Origin: Planctomycetia bacterium
GTDB taxonomy: Bacteria > Planctomycetota > Planctomycetia > Pirellulales > Thermoguttaceae
Assembly (NCBI GenBank): GCA_030539295.1
Contig: JAUNSJ010000009.1
Coordinates: 1 to 64,000 of the forward strand
DNA: 64,000 nt
Reading direction: 5' to 3'
The position numbers and the translations under genes were made by a program. Position 1 is the first letter of the stretch; each line of letters opens with the position of its first letter. The notes beneath the pieces are model-generated. The model had not been told where the DNA came from. It made no database searches and worked only from the letters and a program-made list of their open reading frames with translations. Positions 45,630 to 54,746 of this stretch are shown here, in pieces.

Positions 45630-47429
45630 ATGACACGGTTTAAGGTTGTACGCTGCTGTTTGGCAGTCTGTTTTGCATGTTCTTTCCTGTTCAGTGTTGG
45701 GTCGCCAAGTCTGGCGGATGAAACGGGGGCCGAGCCGAAAGATGGGGATAAAACTGCGGCCGTTGGGATAAAAAAAGTTTCCGACTGGGGCTACAATGCA
45801 GAAGACGCGACGGAATTTTTGCAAGCGGCCTTGGATTCCGGCGAGCGAAGAATTCTTATAGACCGTCAGTCAGGACCGTGGATGATTCGCCCGGTCTCGC
45901 TGCGGAGCGATCAGGAGATTGTTTTCGAGGAAGGCGTGGAAATTGTGGCAAAAAGAGGGGCGTTTTTGGGCAAAGGTGACTCCTTGTTCCGCGGCGATAA
46001 TGTGGAAAATCTCATACTTCGCGCCGAGGGTAAAGGGGCCACGTTGCGCATGTGGAAGTCGGATTATCATGAGCCACCCTACGAAAAGGCGGAATGGCGG
46101 CATGCCTTGTGTCTGAAAAGTTGCAAAAATATTCTCGTCGAAAATCTTTCGTTCGTCAGCTCCGGAGGCGATGGTATCTATCTTGGTGTTGCAACGAAAG
46201 GCGTGCCCTGTTGCAATGTAACGATACGTAACGTCGTCTGCGACGATAATAATCGCCAGGGCATAAGCGTTATAAGCGCCCGCGAACTTTTAATAGAAGA
46301 TACACTTTTACGCAATACGAGCGGCACGGCTCCTGCGGCCGGGATTGATTTTGAGCCGAACGCGGAATCGGAAGAACTCGTGCACTGTGTTATGCGCAAT
46401 TGTATAAGCGAAAATAATGATGGCGGCGGTTATCTCTTTGCTCTGCACCAGCAGTCAGACGCATCGGCTCCCATTTCTATCACGCTGGAAAGTTGCATTT
46501 CCCGCAATAATACCGGACGAGGCCTCAACTTGTATACCAACGCCGAAAACGGTCCCCCGAAAGGGACCCTTCACTTTAACGGACTCCGATTGGAGAACGA
46601 CGGGGTACCGGCGCTTCATCGGGACAGTTGCGAGAACAGTCTGAAACTTACATTTGAGCGATCGTCCATGACCCTTGGCCAGGAAACGACCGATCTTGAT
46701 TCGGCCTGGCTTGAGAAAGTAGCGCCGCGAATAAATCCTGCCAATTTACCGATTGTTCTGCCGGATGTGACGCGGTTGAAGTTGATACGCGGTGCCCAAC
46801 AGAATGACGAAACGGGCGACATTTTCGTTCGCAGTTTACTCGGTATACTCGCCTATGCGGAACAGGGGCAAGAGGTTGAGCTGGCTATTCAACAGCATAG
46901 GGTGGGCGGATATGAGGTGGACGAAAGCACAATCGCTGTCGTGAGTCCCAGTGGCCATGAAGAAAAATTTTCACTGATACCGTCGTTTAACGAGCCAACG
47001 GTGATACAATTCGTTGCAAAAGAATCCGGTTGCTATAAGTTAACGACGCGGATTCCTCGCAATGCCTGTCAGATCAAGTCGGCCAATGTTCCCTGGTGCT
47101 ATTGCGGCAAGAAAATCTCTCTATACAGGCCACAATCGGTTCTCTACTTTCGTGTTCCTGAAGGGACGGCCCGGTTTGATTTGACCGTTATGGGCAGCCA
47201 AGGCGAAGCAATCTCGGCTGAAATATGCGACGCAAACGGAAAAAGTGTCTGGACGGCCGAAAATATTTCCACGCTTGCCGCCTTTGTTTCAGGGGACAGC
47301 CCGGAGCCAGGCGTGTGGTCTGTTGCGTTAAAAAAGCCCTCGGAGGGAAGCTTTGAGGATTGCGCTGTGGCTCTTTTCGGAATTCCTGCCATTCTGTTCG
47401 AACGACCGGATTCCTCCTGGTCCGAATAA
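45630..47429 (+). CDS. exported right-handed beta-helix protein
   Basis: 599 residues from the ATG at 45630, which gives a clean signal peptide (RCCLAVCFACSFLFSVGSPSLA); the frame extends upstream. Residues about 45-330 form a parallel beta-helix of the pectate-lyase/polysaccharide-lyase superfamily: VSDWGYNAEDATEFLQAAL opening as in GH28/PL-type proteins, then short repeats such as VTIRNVVCDDNNRQGISV and NCISENNDGGGYLFAL. The C-terminal part (about 400-590) is a beta-sandwich, perhaps carbohydrate binding. Likely a glycan-cleaving or glycan-binding enzyme; catalytic residues are not clear. Confidence 0.82.
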   Translation: MTRFKVVRCCLAVCFACSFLFSVGSPSLADETGAEPKDGDKTAAVGIKKVSDWGYNAEDATEFLQAALDSGERRILIDRQSGPWMIRPVSLRSDQEIVFEEGVEIVAKRGAFLGKGDSLFRGDNVENLILRAEGKGATLRMWKSDYHEPPYEKAEWRHALCLKSCKNILVENLSFVSSGGDGIYLGVATKGVPCCNVTIRNVVCDDNNRQGISVISARELLIEDTLLRNTSGTAPAAGIDFEPNAESEELVHCVMRNCISENNDGGGYLFALHQQSDASAPISITLESCISRNNTGRGLNLYTNAENGPPKGTLHFNGLRLENDGVPALHRDSCENSLKLTFERSSMTLGQETTDLDSAWLEKVAPRINPANLPIVLPDVTRLKLIRGAQQNDETGDIFVRSLLGILAYAEQGQEVELAIQQHRVGGYEVDESTIAVVSPSGHEEKFSLIPSFNEPTVIQFVAKESGCYKLTTRIPRNACQIKSANVPWCYCGKKISLYRPQSVLYFRVPEGTARFDLTVMGSQGEAISAEICDANGKSVWTAENISTLAAFVSGDSPEPGVWSVALKKPSEGSFEDCAVALFGIPAILFERPDSSWSE

Positions 47430-47642
47430 CCTCCGGGAGGCGAAAAAAGTGCCTGACGGCTAAATTATTCGTCACAATTGCCGAAAAATTCAAAAAATTT
47501 CGAGTTGACTCCTATTCCATTGACCGTTTCTGTGTTAGAATAGGGGATGGGATGATGGTACGCATTTCTCGAAATACAACACCGTTCCCGTTTTGCATCC
47601 AATTCCACCCGGTAGAGAAAACCAACACAAAAATAAACATCA

Positions 47643-48590
47643 ATGGCAAAAAATCAAAAAATCCCTGAAATCGTGGCTCGATTAGAAGAGAATATAGCCT
47701 CTGCGGTCTATGGCAAACGGAATGTGATAAGATATGCCCTTGTCGCACTGTTTGCGGGTGAGCATCTGCTGCTGGAAGATGTGCCAGGCGTGGGGAAAAC
47801 GTTACTGGCCCGGTCGCTTGCGAAAAGTCTCTCTTCTTCCTTTAAACGGATTCAGTTTACGCCTGACCTCATTCCCGCCGATATAACCGGTGGGAGTATC
47901 TTCAACCCGCGAGAGCAGGCGTTCGAGTTCTTTGAAGGACCGATTTTCGCCAATATTGTTCTGGCCGACGAAATTAGTCGAACAACGCCACGAACGCAAA
48001 GCGCGCTGCTGGAAGCGATGAGTGAGCATCAGGTATCTTGCGATGGGACGACGCGTCTGCTGCCTCCTCCGTTTATGGTCATAGCGACGGAAAACCCCAT
48101 TGAGTTTGAAGGGACGTTTCCACTGCCGGAAAGTCAGCTTGACCGCTTTCTACTCCGCGTTTCCATTGGTTATCCGAAGCGGGAAGATGAACTTGCGGTT
48201 TTGCGTGCGCATCAGTTGAATCAGCCGATCGACACAATTGAGCCTGTCTTAACGACGGACGATGTCCTCAAAGCGCAGCAGGAAGTGCGTCAGATAACCC
48301 TAAGCGACGAAGTGCGCAACTACATCCTTGATCTTGTCGAGGCAACGCGAACATGTGCGGAACTCTTTGTTGGCGTGAGTCCGCGAGGAGGGATCGCAAT
48401 GTGTCGCGCCGCGCAAAGTCTGGCGTTTGTTAGTGGTCGCACTTACGTTGTGCCGGACGACGTCAAGAACCTGGCCGTGCCGGTCTTTGCACACCGCATT
48501 ATTCCTAAGAGTGCCGGTCAGGCAACGCGACGAGAAAACGCGGAAGGCATTATTCAGCGGTTCCTCGGTACGATTACCTGTCCGGGCTAA
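47643..48590 (+). CDS. MoxR-family AAA+ ATPase
   Basis: 315 residues. Walker A LEDVPGVGKTLLARS, Walker B NIVLADEISRTTPRTQSALLEAMSEHQ and sensor/lid segments (IEFEGTFPLPESQLDRF, VSPRGGIAMCRAAQSLAFV) define the MoxR group. Such ATPases act as chaperones that insert metals or activate von Willebrand-domain partners; usually a DUF58 protein and vWA genes follow. Here the next gene is an aldo/keto reductase on the other strand, so the usual partners are absent from this locus. Confidence 0.93.
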   Translation: MAKNQKIPEIVARLEENIASAVYGKRNVIRYALVALFAGEHLLLEDVPGVGKTLLARSLAKSLSSSFKRIQFTPDLIPADITGGSIFNPREQAFEFFEGPIFANIVLADEISRTTPRTQSALLEAMSEHQVSCDGTTRLLPPPFMVIATENPIEFEGTFPLPESQLDRFLLRVSIGYPKREDELAVLRAHQLNQPIDTIEPVLTTDDVLKAQQEVRQITLSDEVRNYILDLVEATRTCAELFVGVSPRGGIAMCRAAQSLAFVSGRTYVVPDDVKNLAVPVFAHRIIPKSAGQATRRENAEGIIQRFLGTITCPG

Positions 48591-48623
48591 TGGCTCGTTT
48601 GTACGACGCATGCTCGGAGGACT

Positions 48624-49505
48624 CTAATTCTTCTTCCAGAGCTTGGGCCGAATGAGTCGTTCCTGGAGGAGCGGTACGGCGTCTCGTACTTCACGATAGA
48701 GGTCTGCCGGAAGGGGGCCTCGATGTGAATATTGAATATTCTCGCGGAGCTGGTTAACGTTATCGACGCCGGTCAGTATACTTGTTATTCCTTGATTGGA
48801 ATAGAGATATCGAACGGCGAGTTCCGCAAGTGGAATCTGTGCCTTCTCCGCGAGCTGACCCAGTCGATAGCGCCAGGCAATGAGTTCGACCAAGTGCGGC
48901 GGAATCGCCTCTTCCGGCATGAGCAGGAGTCCCTGTAAATAAACACTCCGGGCAAAAATATTGACGCCGGCGGCAGATGCGCTGGCGATAAAGGAGTCGA
49001 ACCGATGGTCGAAGACGTTGCAAGGCACCTGGACCGCGGCAGCGCTGACGGCCTCTGGCGGATAAGCTGTGGAGTCGAGCGAAACGCCTGCCTGACGTAT
49101 ATCACCCTTCTCAACCCACTTTTGAAGCAGCGGCAGATAGACGGCGTCGTCTTCACAATGGAACAGCGCGGCGGCGAGCTGCTCGACCTTTAATCGGCGC
49201 AGCGACTGACCGAGCCAGATATCAATATGCGCAATGATCTGCGTCTCTGACAGATGTTCCGGGACGGGCGGAATTTTCGTCACAATTTCTGCCTTTTTTG
49301 ATACGCCTAGTTGTTCCAGGGCACGACCGAGTACCTCTTCACTCGTCCCGTAGCTGGCACTTGTGTCGAAGGACGTTATGCCTGCGTCAAAAGCCTCACG
49401 CATAATGGCAATGACTGTATCGTAGGAAGGCTGTCCGCTCGTGTTCGCTATACCGTAAGGAAGGCCAAATTGTACCGTGCCCAACATAATCCGCGAAAAA
49501 CTCAT
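48624..49505 (-). CDS. aldo/keto reductase
   Basis: 293 residues. AKR barrel with the catalytic set: Asp in SFDTSASYG, Tyr in the same motif (ASYG), Lys in IVTKIPP and His in ALFHCEDD. NAD(P)H-dependent reduction of a carbonyl. Ends in SSNQGITSILTGVDNVNQL, the normal C-terminal cofactor segment. It is the last gene of the minus-strand operon that begins at 57249, with its ATG overlapping the SDR stop by 4 bases, so a role with the other enzymes of the sugar-acid pathway is likely. Confidence 0.88.
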   Translation of the reverse strand: MSFSRIMLGTVQFGLPYGIANTSGQPSYDTVIAIMREAFDAGITSFDTSASYGTSEEVLGRALEQLGVSKKAEIVTKIPPVPEHLSETQIIAHIDIWLGQSLRRLKVEQLAAALFHCEDDAVYLPLLQKWVEKGDIRQAGVSLDSTAYPPEAVSAAAVQVPCNVFDHRFDSFIASASAAGVNIFARSVYLQGLLLMPEEAIPPHLVELIAWRYRLGQLAEKAQIPLAELAVRYLYSNQGITSILTGVDNVNQLRENIQYSHRGPLPADLYREVRDAVPLLQERLIRPKLWKKN

Positions 49506-50269
49506 TTTGCGCTATAACCTCCATCAACAGGAATATTGGTACCAGTAACATAGGACGAGGCATCAGACGATAAAAAGACAATTATCCCTTTAAGATCGTC
49601 CTGACCGGCCATACGTCCGAGCATTGTATTTTTTGCATAGTTTTCAAGAAATGCCGACGGCTGACCACTTTGTAAGCCACCGGCACAAATACAATTGACC
49701 CGGATCTGCCATGGTCCGAGTTCCGACGCCGCCCAACGCGTGAAGTTCGTCATGCCGCCCTTCTCGTAAAAGTAAATCGGCGACGGATTCCCCATACTTG
49801 TCCCGCTGTAGTTCGACGGATTCGACCCGAGCAGGCCCATATAGGAACCTATATTAATAATGGACCCGGACGAACGTCGCTTCATGAGTTCCGCGGCCAG
49901 TCGCGTTATGCAAAATAGTGAAGACGCATTCACATGCAGACTTTCGTCAAAAACTTCCATGGGTAAATCCCAGCTGGAACATGCACACCGCGTTACGGCG
50001 TTATTGACTAAAATGTCAAGTTGGCCATCTGTTGCCGCAATTGTATCGACTGTCGCTTGTATCGACTCGGCACTGGCAAGGTCCAGCTTGATCGCCGTGG
50101 CGCCAAACTCGTCCGCCGTTCGCTTAAGCGCCTCGAAATTACGAGACGCGATCCATGTTTTTGCGCCCGCTTGCGTCAAGGCCTCGACAATTTGACGCCC
50201 ATAAAGACCGGCGCCACCGGTCACGAGCGCCGTCTTTCCCTTTAGTGAAAATGAGTCAAGAACGTTCAT
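49502..50269 (-). CDS. short-chain dehydrogenase/reductase
   Basis: 255 residues. Classical SDR: glycine-rich TGGAGLYG (near residue 17), DILVNNA (NNAVTRC), catalytic Ser region INIGSYMGLLGSNPSNYSG and YxxxK as YFYEK, closing with SDASSYVTGTNIPVDGGYSA. NAD(P)-dependent oxidation or reduction of a sugar or polyol is likely. It overlaps the aldo/keto reductase gene by 4 bases and follows the small protein gene at 50273 by 3 bases, so it is in the middle of a tight operon. Confidence 0.9.
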   Translation of the reverse strand: MNVLDSFSLKGKTALVTGGAGLYGRQIVEALTQAGAKTWIASRNFEALKRTADEFGATAIKLDLASAESIQATVDTIAATDGQLDILVNNAVTRCACSSWDLPMEVFDESLHVNASSLFCITRLAAELMKRRSSGSIINIGSYMGLLGSNPSNYSGTSMGNPSPIYFYEKGGMTNFTRWAASELGPWQIRVNCICAGGLQSGQPSAFLENYAKNTMLGRMAGQDDLKGIIVFLSSDASSYVTGTNIPVDGGYSAK

Positions 50270-50272
50270 CGC

Positions 50273-50713
50273 TTACTCCGCTTTCGGCTGTGTTATTTTA
50301 CAGGAACATTGTGCCTGTCCCGTTCTCGTCATGTCGTATTCATAGGTGTAACCCAACGGCTCCAAAACGCGGCGATACAAAATATCGCAATGTTTGCAAT
50401 AGTTATGATACGGTGTAATATGCTTGAACTGGAGCAGCCGCCCTTTGCTCGGGCAGTAGTGCATGTCGATTGTAAAAACACGGTTATCTTCATCCAGGGT
50501 CATGGTAAAGTCGGCCGCTTCTTCGTTGAGTGTATGCGACCAATATTTATAACAGCCGGCAATTCCAAATTGTTTGACCAAAGATTCCAGTTCCGGAAGA
50601 CCGTTCGCAGCGATATGCTCCCAGTATTCGGAGACGGCCTCAGGTCCGTCTTTCTTTTCTAAAAATGTGAACAATTCACTATAAGCAGGAATAAACTCGG
50701 TGCAGGAAATCAT
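50273..50713 (-). CDS. small cysteine-rich protein, paralogue of the upstream gene
   Basis: 146 residues. N-terminal helical part; residues about 70-140 carry FTIDMHYCPSKGRLLQ, HITPYHNYCKHC and a final QCSCKI. The pattern CP then H-x-T-P-x-x-x-x-C is shared in outline with the neighbouring 163-residue protein (AQCPAVTHM..VTPCPC), so the two look like diverged copies of one fold. The layout faintly recalls L-2-amino-thiazoline-4-carboxylate hydrolase-like proteins, but I would not assign that. Its start overlaps the stop of the upstream gene by 4 bases. Confidence 0.65.
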   Translation of the reverse strand: MISCTEFIPAYSELFTFLEKKDGPEAVSEYWEHIAANGLPELESLVKQFGIAGCYKYWSHTLNEEAADFTMTLDEDNRVFTIDMHYCPSKGRLLQFKHITPYHNYCKHCDILYRRVLEPLGYTYEYDMTRTGQAQCSCKITQPKAE

Positions 50714-51201
50714 TTTAAAGATTCTCCTTTTGTGGATTTTTGAAAGAACAAATGCTCAGCCTTACCGGTTTCCGCGTCGTATGCCAGCAGGACATATCCG
50801 ATTTCGGTCGATTCACATATCGTTTGCCAGACAACGCTTGAAGTCATGGAATAGCAAGGGCAAGGCGTCACACCTGAACGCCGCATATGTGTAACCGCGG
50901 GGCATTGCGCGATATGAACGAAGAGTGCATTTTCCTCTTCCGTAAAAGAGAGAGCAGCAAGCGCGTCCTCCGCGCGATACGTGTCGGTAAAGGCATCGCG
51001 AACTGCCTGAAGTCCGCCTTGACTCACTTTTTCCGCGACTGGCGCGTAAAAATGATGCGCGAATTCTACAAGGTATTCCTCCACGCCAGCGGCTCCATAA
51101 TGAGTCATGAGATAGTTCAGACCCAAATTAAATATATTGTGAAAGTCGCGGTGAAGATAGACATTATCCGCGGCCTTTCGCGTCATGGTTTGTATTGGCA
51201 T
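50710..51201 (-). CDS. small protein, operon partner of 50273 gene
   Basis: 163 residues. N-terminal helix with HRDFHNIFNLGLNYLMTHYG, residues about 85-130 with ENALFVHIAQCPAVTHM and GVTPCPCYSMT. Likely the same fold as the next gene. It lies between the aldolase gene (13 bases) and the smaller paralogue (4-base overlap), so it should function in the same pathway. No family recognised with confidence. Confidence 0.68.
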   Translation of the reverse strand: MPIQTMTRKAADNVYLHRDFHNIFNLGLNYLMTHYGAAGVEEYLVEFAHHFYAPVAEKVSQGGLQAVRDAFTDTYRAEDALAALSFTEEENALFVHIAQCPAVTHMRRSGVTPCPCYSMTSSVVWQTICESTEIGYVLLAYDAETGKAEHLFFQKSTKGESLK

Positions 51202-51214
51202 AATAACCTCCGCT

Positions 51215-52102
51215 TTAAATCTCGCCCATAGTACGCATGAGATCGGTCAGGACACGCACCCCTTCTTCTGAAACCTCGCCTTCGTAATCCGGAGCGTGCG
51301 CCCCATCGCAACCCAGCAGATTCATCGTTACAGTAAAAGCAGGAAATATGTCGTATTTGAACATGGTGTCACGCAAATTCAGAATTTGTGTAAGATATTT
51401 CGTGCCTTCCGCAATGTTGTTGTTCGCGAATGCCTGAAACGTCTTCTGCGCTGTGTGCGGGCAACAGGCAAACATGCCGTCCAGATTGCGACGTATGCCA
51501 AACGCATTAGCGGCATCAAAAACATCAAGACCACTAAAGAGAACTTTGAAACTCTCTTTGGTTTCACCGTAATAAGTAATTTGGCGCGCGAGCGTAAGGT
51601 CGCCTGTCTTGATTCCGCGGATGTTCTCGTGCTGTGACACTTGTTTTACAATATCGAACGTAATCTTCTGTTTGGTTACGCCTGGCAGGTCATACATATA
51701 AACGGGAAATGCAGAACGGTCGGCTACACGCGTAAAAAAGCGGACAAGGGATGCGGCGTCGCACGTAAAATAAAACGGAGTTGTCAACACAACGCCATCA
51801 AGAGGGAAGGACTTTAACGCGTCGATTCGGTCCAGTACGCGTTCAATTGAATTATCCATAACGCCGGCAAAGAGGGGCTTGACGCCTCGGTTCGCTTCGG
51901 CCGCAGCCTGCACGGCGCACACGCATTGATCCGTCTTTACGCACGACTGCATGCCCATACTTCCCAGCACAAGCAAACCGGCACATCCCGCATTAATTTG
52001 CTGCTCCACTTGTCGCTTCAGACTGGCGGTTATTACGTTGCCATTCTTATCCAGAGGCGTGCCTAGAGCTGTGTAAAATCCATCGTTGGGGGTTTTCATC
52101 AT
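51215..52102 (-). CDS. DapA/NanA-superfamily aldolase
   Basis: 295 residues. Class I pyruvate-aldolase barrel: the Schiff-base Lys in IRGIKTGD and the catalytic Tyr in PVYMYDLPG are present. The loop that normally reads G-T-T-G-E is GSMGMQ here, so the residue binding the pyruvate carboxylate or substrate differs from N-acetylneuraminate lyase and dihydrodipicolinate synthase. Given the Kelch-SSS transporter next to it and sialidase-like proteins at 62-64 kb, a sialic acid or related 2-keto sugar acid lyase is the best guess, not proven. Fourteen bases after the SSS gene. Confidence 0.82.
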   Translation of the reverse strand: MMKTPNDGFYTALGTPLDKNGNVITASLKRQVEQQINAGCAGLLVLGSMGMQSCVKTDQCVCAVQAAAEANRGVKPLFAGVMDNSIERVLDRIDALKSFPLDGVVLTTPFYFTCDAASLVRFFTRVADRSAFPVYMYDLPGVTKQKITFDIVKQVSQHENIRGIKTGDLTLARQITYYGETKESFKVLFSGLDVFDAANAFGIRRNLDGMFACCPHTAQKTFQAFANNNIAEGTKYLTQILNLRDTMFKYDIFPAFTVTMNLLGCDGAHAPDYEGEVSEEGVRVLTDLMRTMGEI

Positions 52103-52116
52103 TTTCTTTCTGTGTG

Positions 52117-53580
52117 TTAAATTATTTTGTTGATTGGGTCTTCCTTCGCGCCCGTTATATACTCCTCTTTAATGGGTACTTTTACGACCGGTGCCGGGAA
52201 GAAGTAACTTCCCAGAATTCCAGCCACAATGCAGGAAACGAATCCCGTCCCGGAATACAAAAGAATATATACTGACTTGTGGTCCATAACGTACATTTGC
52301 ACAATTATACTGACCGCAAGTCCGATTAACGCGCCTGCTGAATTGGCTCGCTTTGATAAGATGCCAAGGAAGAAAAGACCTGCCAAACCGCTTGTTAACA
52401 GGCCGAGAAGACGATTGTACTCGTCCCAAAATGAGGAGATATCCCAAGTTACCATGGCTAACGCCACGGTTATGCCAAAGAGACCTGAAATAAGCGTAAC
52501 GAATTTTGCCGTTCTTAACGATGATTGTTTGGAACAGTGGAAAAGACGCTCGTGAAAATCGGTCGTCCAAGCTGCTGAAATCGCATTCATACTCGCACTC
52601 AAACTCGACATGGACGCCGCAAATATGGCAACTATGAGCAAACCGGAAACTCCTTGGGGTAACTGCGAAATCAAAAACCATGGCAGGAGTGAGTCGTTAT
52701 TGTCCATGACGACGGACAGCTCTGTCGGATTTGCCTTATAGAAAAGATAAAAAGCAACGCCCAGCAGGAAAAGTAAGATACTGCACGGCAGGGTAAGCCA
52801 CGCATTGATCCACAGCCCGCCACTGGCTTCTTTGTCTGTCTTACTCACAAAATAACGTTGCACGAGCGACTGGTCTGAAGAGAATGGAATAACAAACAGG
52901 AAAAATGAGGAAACAAGAATCGTCCAAAATGTTGGCTCTTTAAAATTGACCGCAACTGATCCAAGACTTGTCTTGTGATTGGCCATGGCGATTCGTGCGG
53001 ATTCCACAAAACTTGTATCCAGATTAAAACTGATCACAGCCAGGGCAAGGATAAGTCCGCCTATTAATATGACCACCTGAAGCACGTCCGTCCAAATCAC
53101 CGCTTCTATTCCGCCAAACATCGTATACACCAGACTGACCACGCCGACGACGGTAATACACAAATAAATGTCGAAATTTGTAACAACGTTCAAGGCTATG
53201 GCAGGAAGGAACAGCATAACCGCCATTCGCACAATTTGAAAACTGATAAATATTCCGCTTCCCAAGGTCCTGATAACCACATTAAAGCGATATTCAAGAT
53301 ACTCATAGGCACTGGTTAAGTTATATTTTCGAAGGTTTGGTATGAGAAAATAAATAATAAATGGTGAAAACAGTACAGGAGCAAATGCCAGAGTAAAATA
53401 ACTCCAGTTCGTCATGTATACTTTAGCCGGAACCGCCATGTACGATATGGCACTCATGGTCGTTCCAAAGATACTTATTCCAACGATCCACCAGGGAACA
53501 CGATGGCCCCCGCGAAAGTAATCTTCTGTGCCTTTCTGTCTCTTCGCAAAGTAGTAGCCCATCCACGCCGAGCAGGCCAA
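52117..53580 (-). CDS. sodium:solute symporter domain (C-terminal part of a broken Kelch-SSS protein)
   Basis: 487 codons from a TTG, but that is probably not a real start. The SSS fold is clear: KGTEDYFRGGHRVPWW, about 13 transmembrane helices, SLVYTMFGGIEAVIWTDVLQ and SDQSLVQRYF. Sequence upstream in the other frame (NNLGTLNILVMVVYF) is the missing first transmembrane segment. Removing one T from the TTTT at 53583-53586 would join the frames. It imports an organic solute with sodium; with the Kelch domain it matches sialic-acid type SSS-mutarotase fusions known from planctomycetes. Confidence 0.85.
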   Translation of the reverse strand: MACSAWMGYYFAKRQKGTEDYFRGGHRVPWWIVGISIFGTTMSAISYMAVPAKVYMTNWSYFTLAFAPVLFSPFIIYFLIPNLRKYNLTSAYEYLEYRFNVVIRTLGSGIFISFQIVRMAVMLFLPAIALNVVTNFDIYLCITVVGVVSLVYTMFGGIEAVIWTDVLQVVILIGGLILALAVISFNLDTSFVESARIAMANHKTSLGSVAVNFKEPTFWTILVSSFFLFVIPFSSDQSLVQRYFVSKTDKEASGGLWINAWLTLPCSILLFLLGVAFYLFYKANPTELSVVMDNNDSLLPWFLISQLPQGVSGLLIVAIFAASMSSLSASMNAISAAWTTDFHERLFHCSKQSSLRTAKFVTLISGLFGITVALAMVTWDISSFWDEYNRLLGLLTSGLAGLFFLGILSKRANSAGALIGLAVSIIVQMYVMDHKSVYILLYSGTGFVSCIVAGILGSYFFPAPVVKVPIKEEYITGAKEDPINKII

Positions 53581-54730
53581 AATATACCACCATCACGAGT
53601 ATGTTGAGCGTGCCTAAATTGTTCTTTTGCTGATATATCTGAAGGCGTAATATATTCGATTGTGATTGTTCCCCGCCCCAGGATTTTGCGACCAGCACAA
53701 TTGCATTATCCCAACGCACTGGTGTTGCCTCTGCTGGTAAATCCCGTTCTGCTGCGTCCTGCAGAAAAAACTTTTTTGTTATTGTGTTATAGGCATAAAT
53801 GTTTCTCTTGGTCGCTGTTGACGATTGATCTTGCCCCTCGGAAAAATTGCCTTTAAAACCAACGTGCCCGGGGAATAGTATGTGTGTTGTGCCTGTTGCA
53901 ACAGCTGCATTGACATAATGGTCGAAAGGTTTATTATCCTCTTCCATTACAGGAAACCACGACTCTTTGACCGGTAGATAATACCAGCCATCGCTTTGGG
54001 GAGCAACTTCAGACTGGTCGTTAAGTGCCTGACCGCCAAAAAGGAATAAGGCCTTACCAGCTTCATGATTCTGCACCGCCGTCACGGCTCCCCCTCGTGC
54101 GCCCATCGGTAGAACCGGCAATTTTCGCCATGTATTCGCGGTCACCGTGCTTTGTCCGGCTTTTATTGCAAAAAATGTATCGGACGGAATTTTACATTCA
54201 GCGTCCGTAAAGCCGCCAACCACATAGAGTGTCTGGTCAACAAGAGCAACTGCAGGAGAAACAAGAGGAATGGGAAGTCGTGGCAAAACTTTGGTTTCCA
54301 GCTTGCTATTCTCTTTATTCCAAAAAAGTATACAGCAGAAATCGGAAGGACCTTCCCGGGTCAGCCCGCCTACAATATAAAGACCGTCGCTGGAGGAAAA
54401 TGTACCGGCTGAACTCAGAGCGACAGGCAGTCGGACCGGAGATTCCCGCCATACATAGGAACCGTCAATGTTCTTTTCAAGATAGTTAATCGTATCGCAC
54501 CAGGTATCGTCCACGGTTAATCCACCGGCAACAAAAAGTTTATTGCCAGTGGTTCCGATAACACGTCCGGTGAGATTTGCATCTTTCAGGCCAGTGGCTT
54601 CAATGGCAAGTGTTTCAACCGCGAAACAATCTGTACGCGTAATGACCATACATATTAACAATAACAGAATTAAAATATGTTTTGTTGCTGTCAATTGTAG
54701 ATCAATTATTTTCAACCTGGACATAGCCAC
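53423..54730 (-). CDS. Kelch-repeat mutarotase domain (N-terminal part of a broken Kelch-SSS protein)
   Basis: The homologous part is residues 1 to about 385 (54730 down to about 53585); after that the frame runs on into unrelated residues to 53423. N-terminal signal or anchor segment (about 19-38), then a beta-propeller with Kelch-type GG repeats (LYIVGGLTREGP, LYVVGGFTDAEC, ALFLFGGQALND). This resembles the cyclically permuted YjhT/NanM-type mutarotase family. YjhT equilibrates sialic acid anomers in the periplasm. Together with the SSS part it forms one about 870-residue fusion interrupted by a single base. Confidence 0.82.
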   Translation of the reverse strand: MAMSRLKIIDLQLTATKHILILLLLICMVITRTDCFAVETLAIEATGLKDANLTGRVIGTTGNKLFVAGGLTVDDTWCDTINYLEKNIDGSYVWRESPVRLPVALSSAGTFSSSDGLYIVGGLTREGPSDFCCILFWNKENSKLETKVLPRLPIPLVSPAVALVDQTLYVVGGFTDAECKIPSDTFFAIKAGQSTVTANTWRKLPVLPMGARGGAVTAVQNHEAGKALFLFGGQALNDQSEVAPQSDGWYYLPVKESWFPVMEEDNKPFDHYVNAAVATGTTHILFPGHVGFKGNFSEGQDQSSTATKRNIYAYNTITKKFFLQDAAERDLPAEATPVRWDNAIVLVAKSWGGEQSQSNILRLQIYQQKNNLGTLNILVMVVYFGLLGVDGLLLCEETERHRRLLSRGPSCSLVDRWNKYLWNDHECHIVHGGSG

Positions 54731-54746
54731 TCTCCCATTAATTGTA

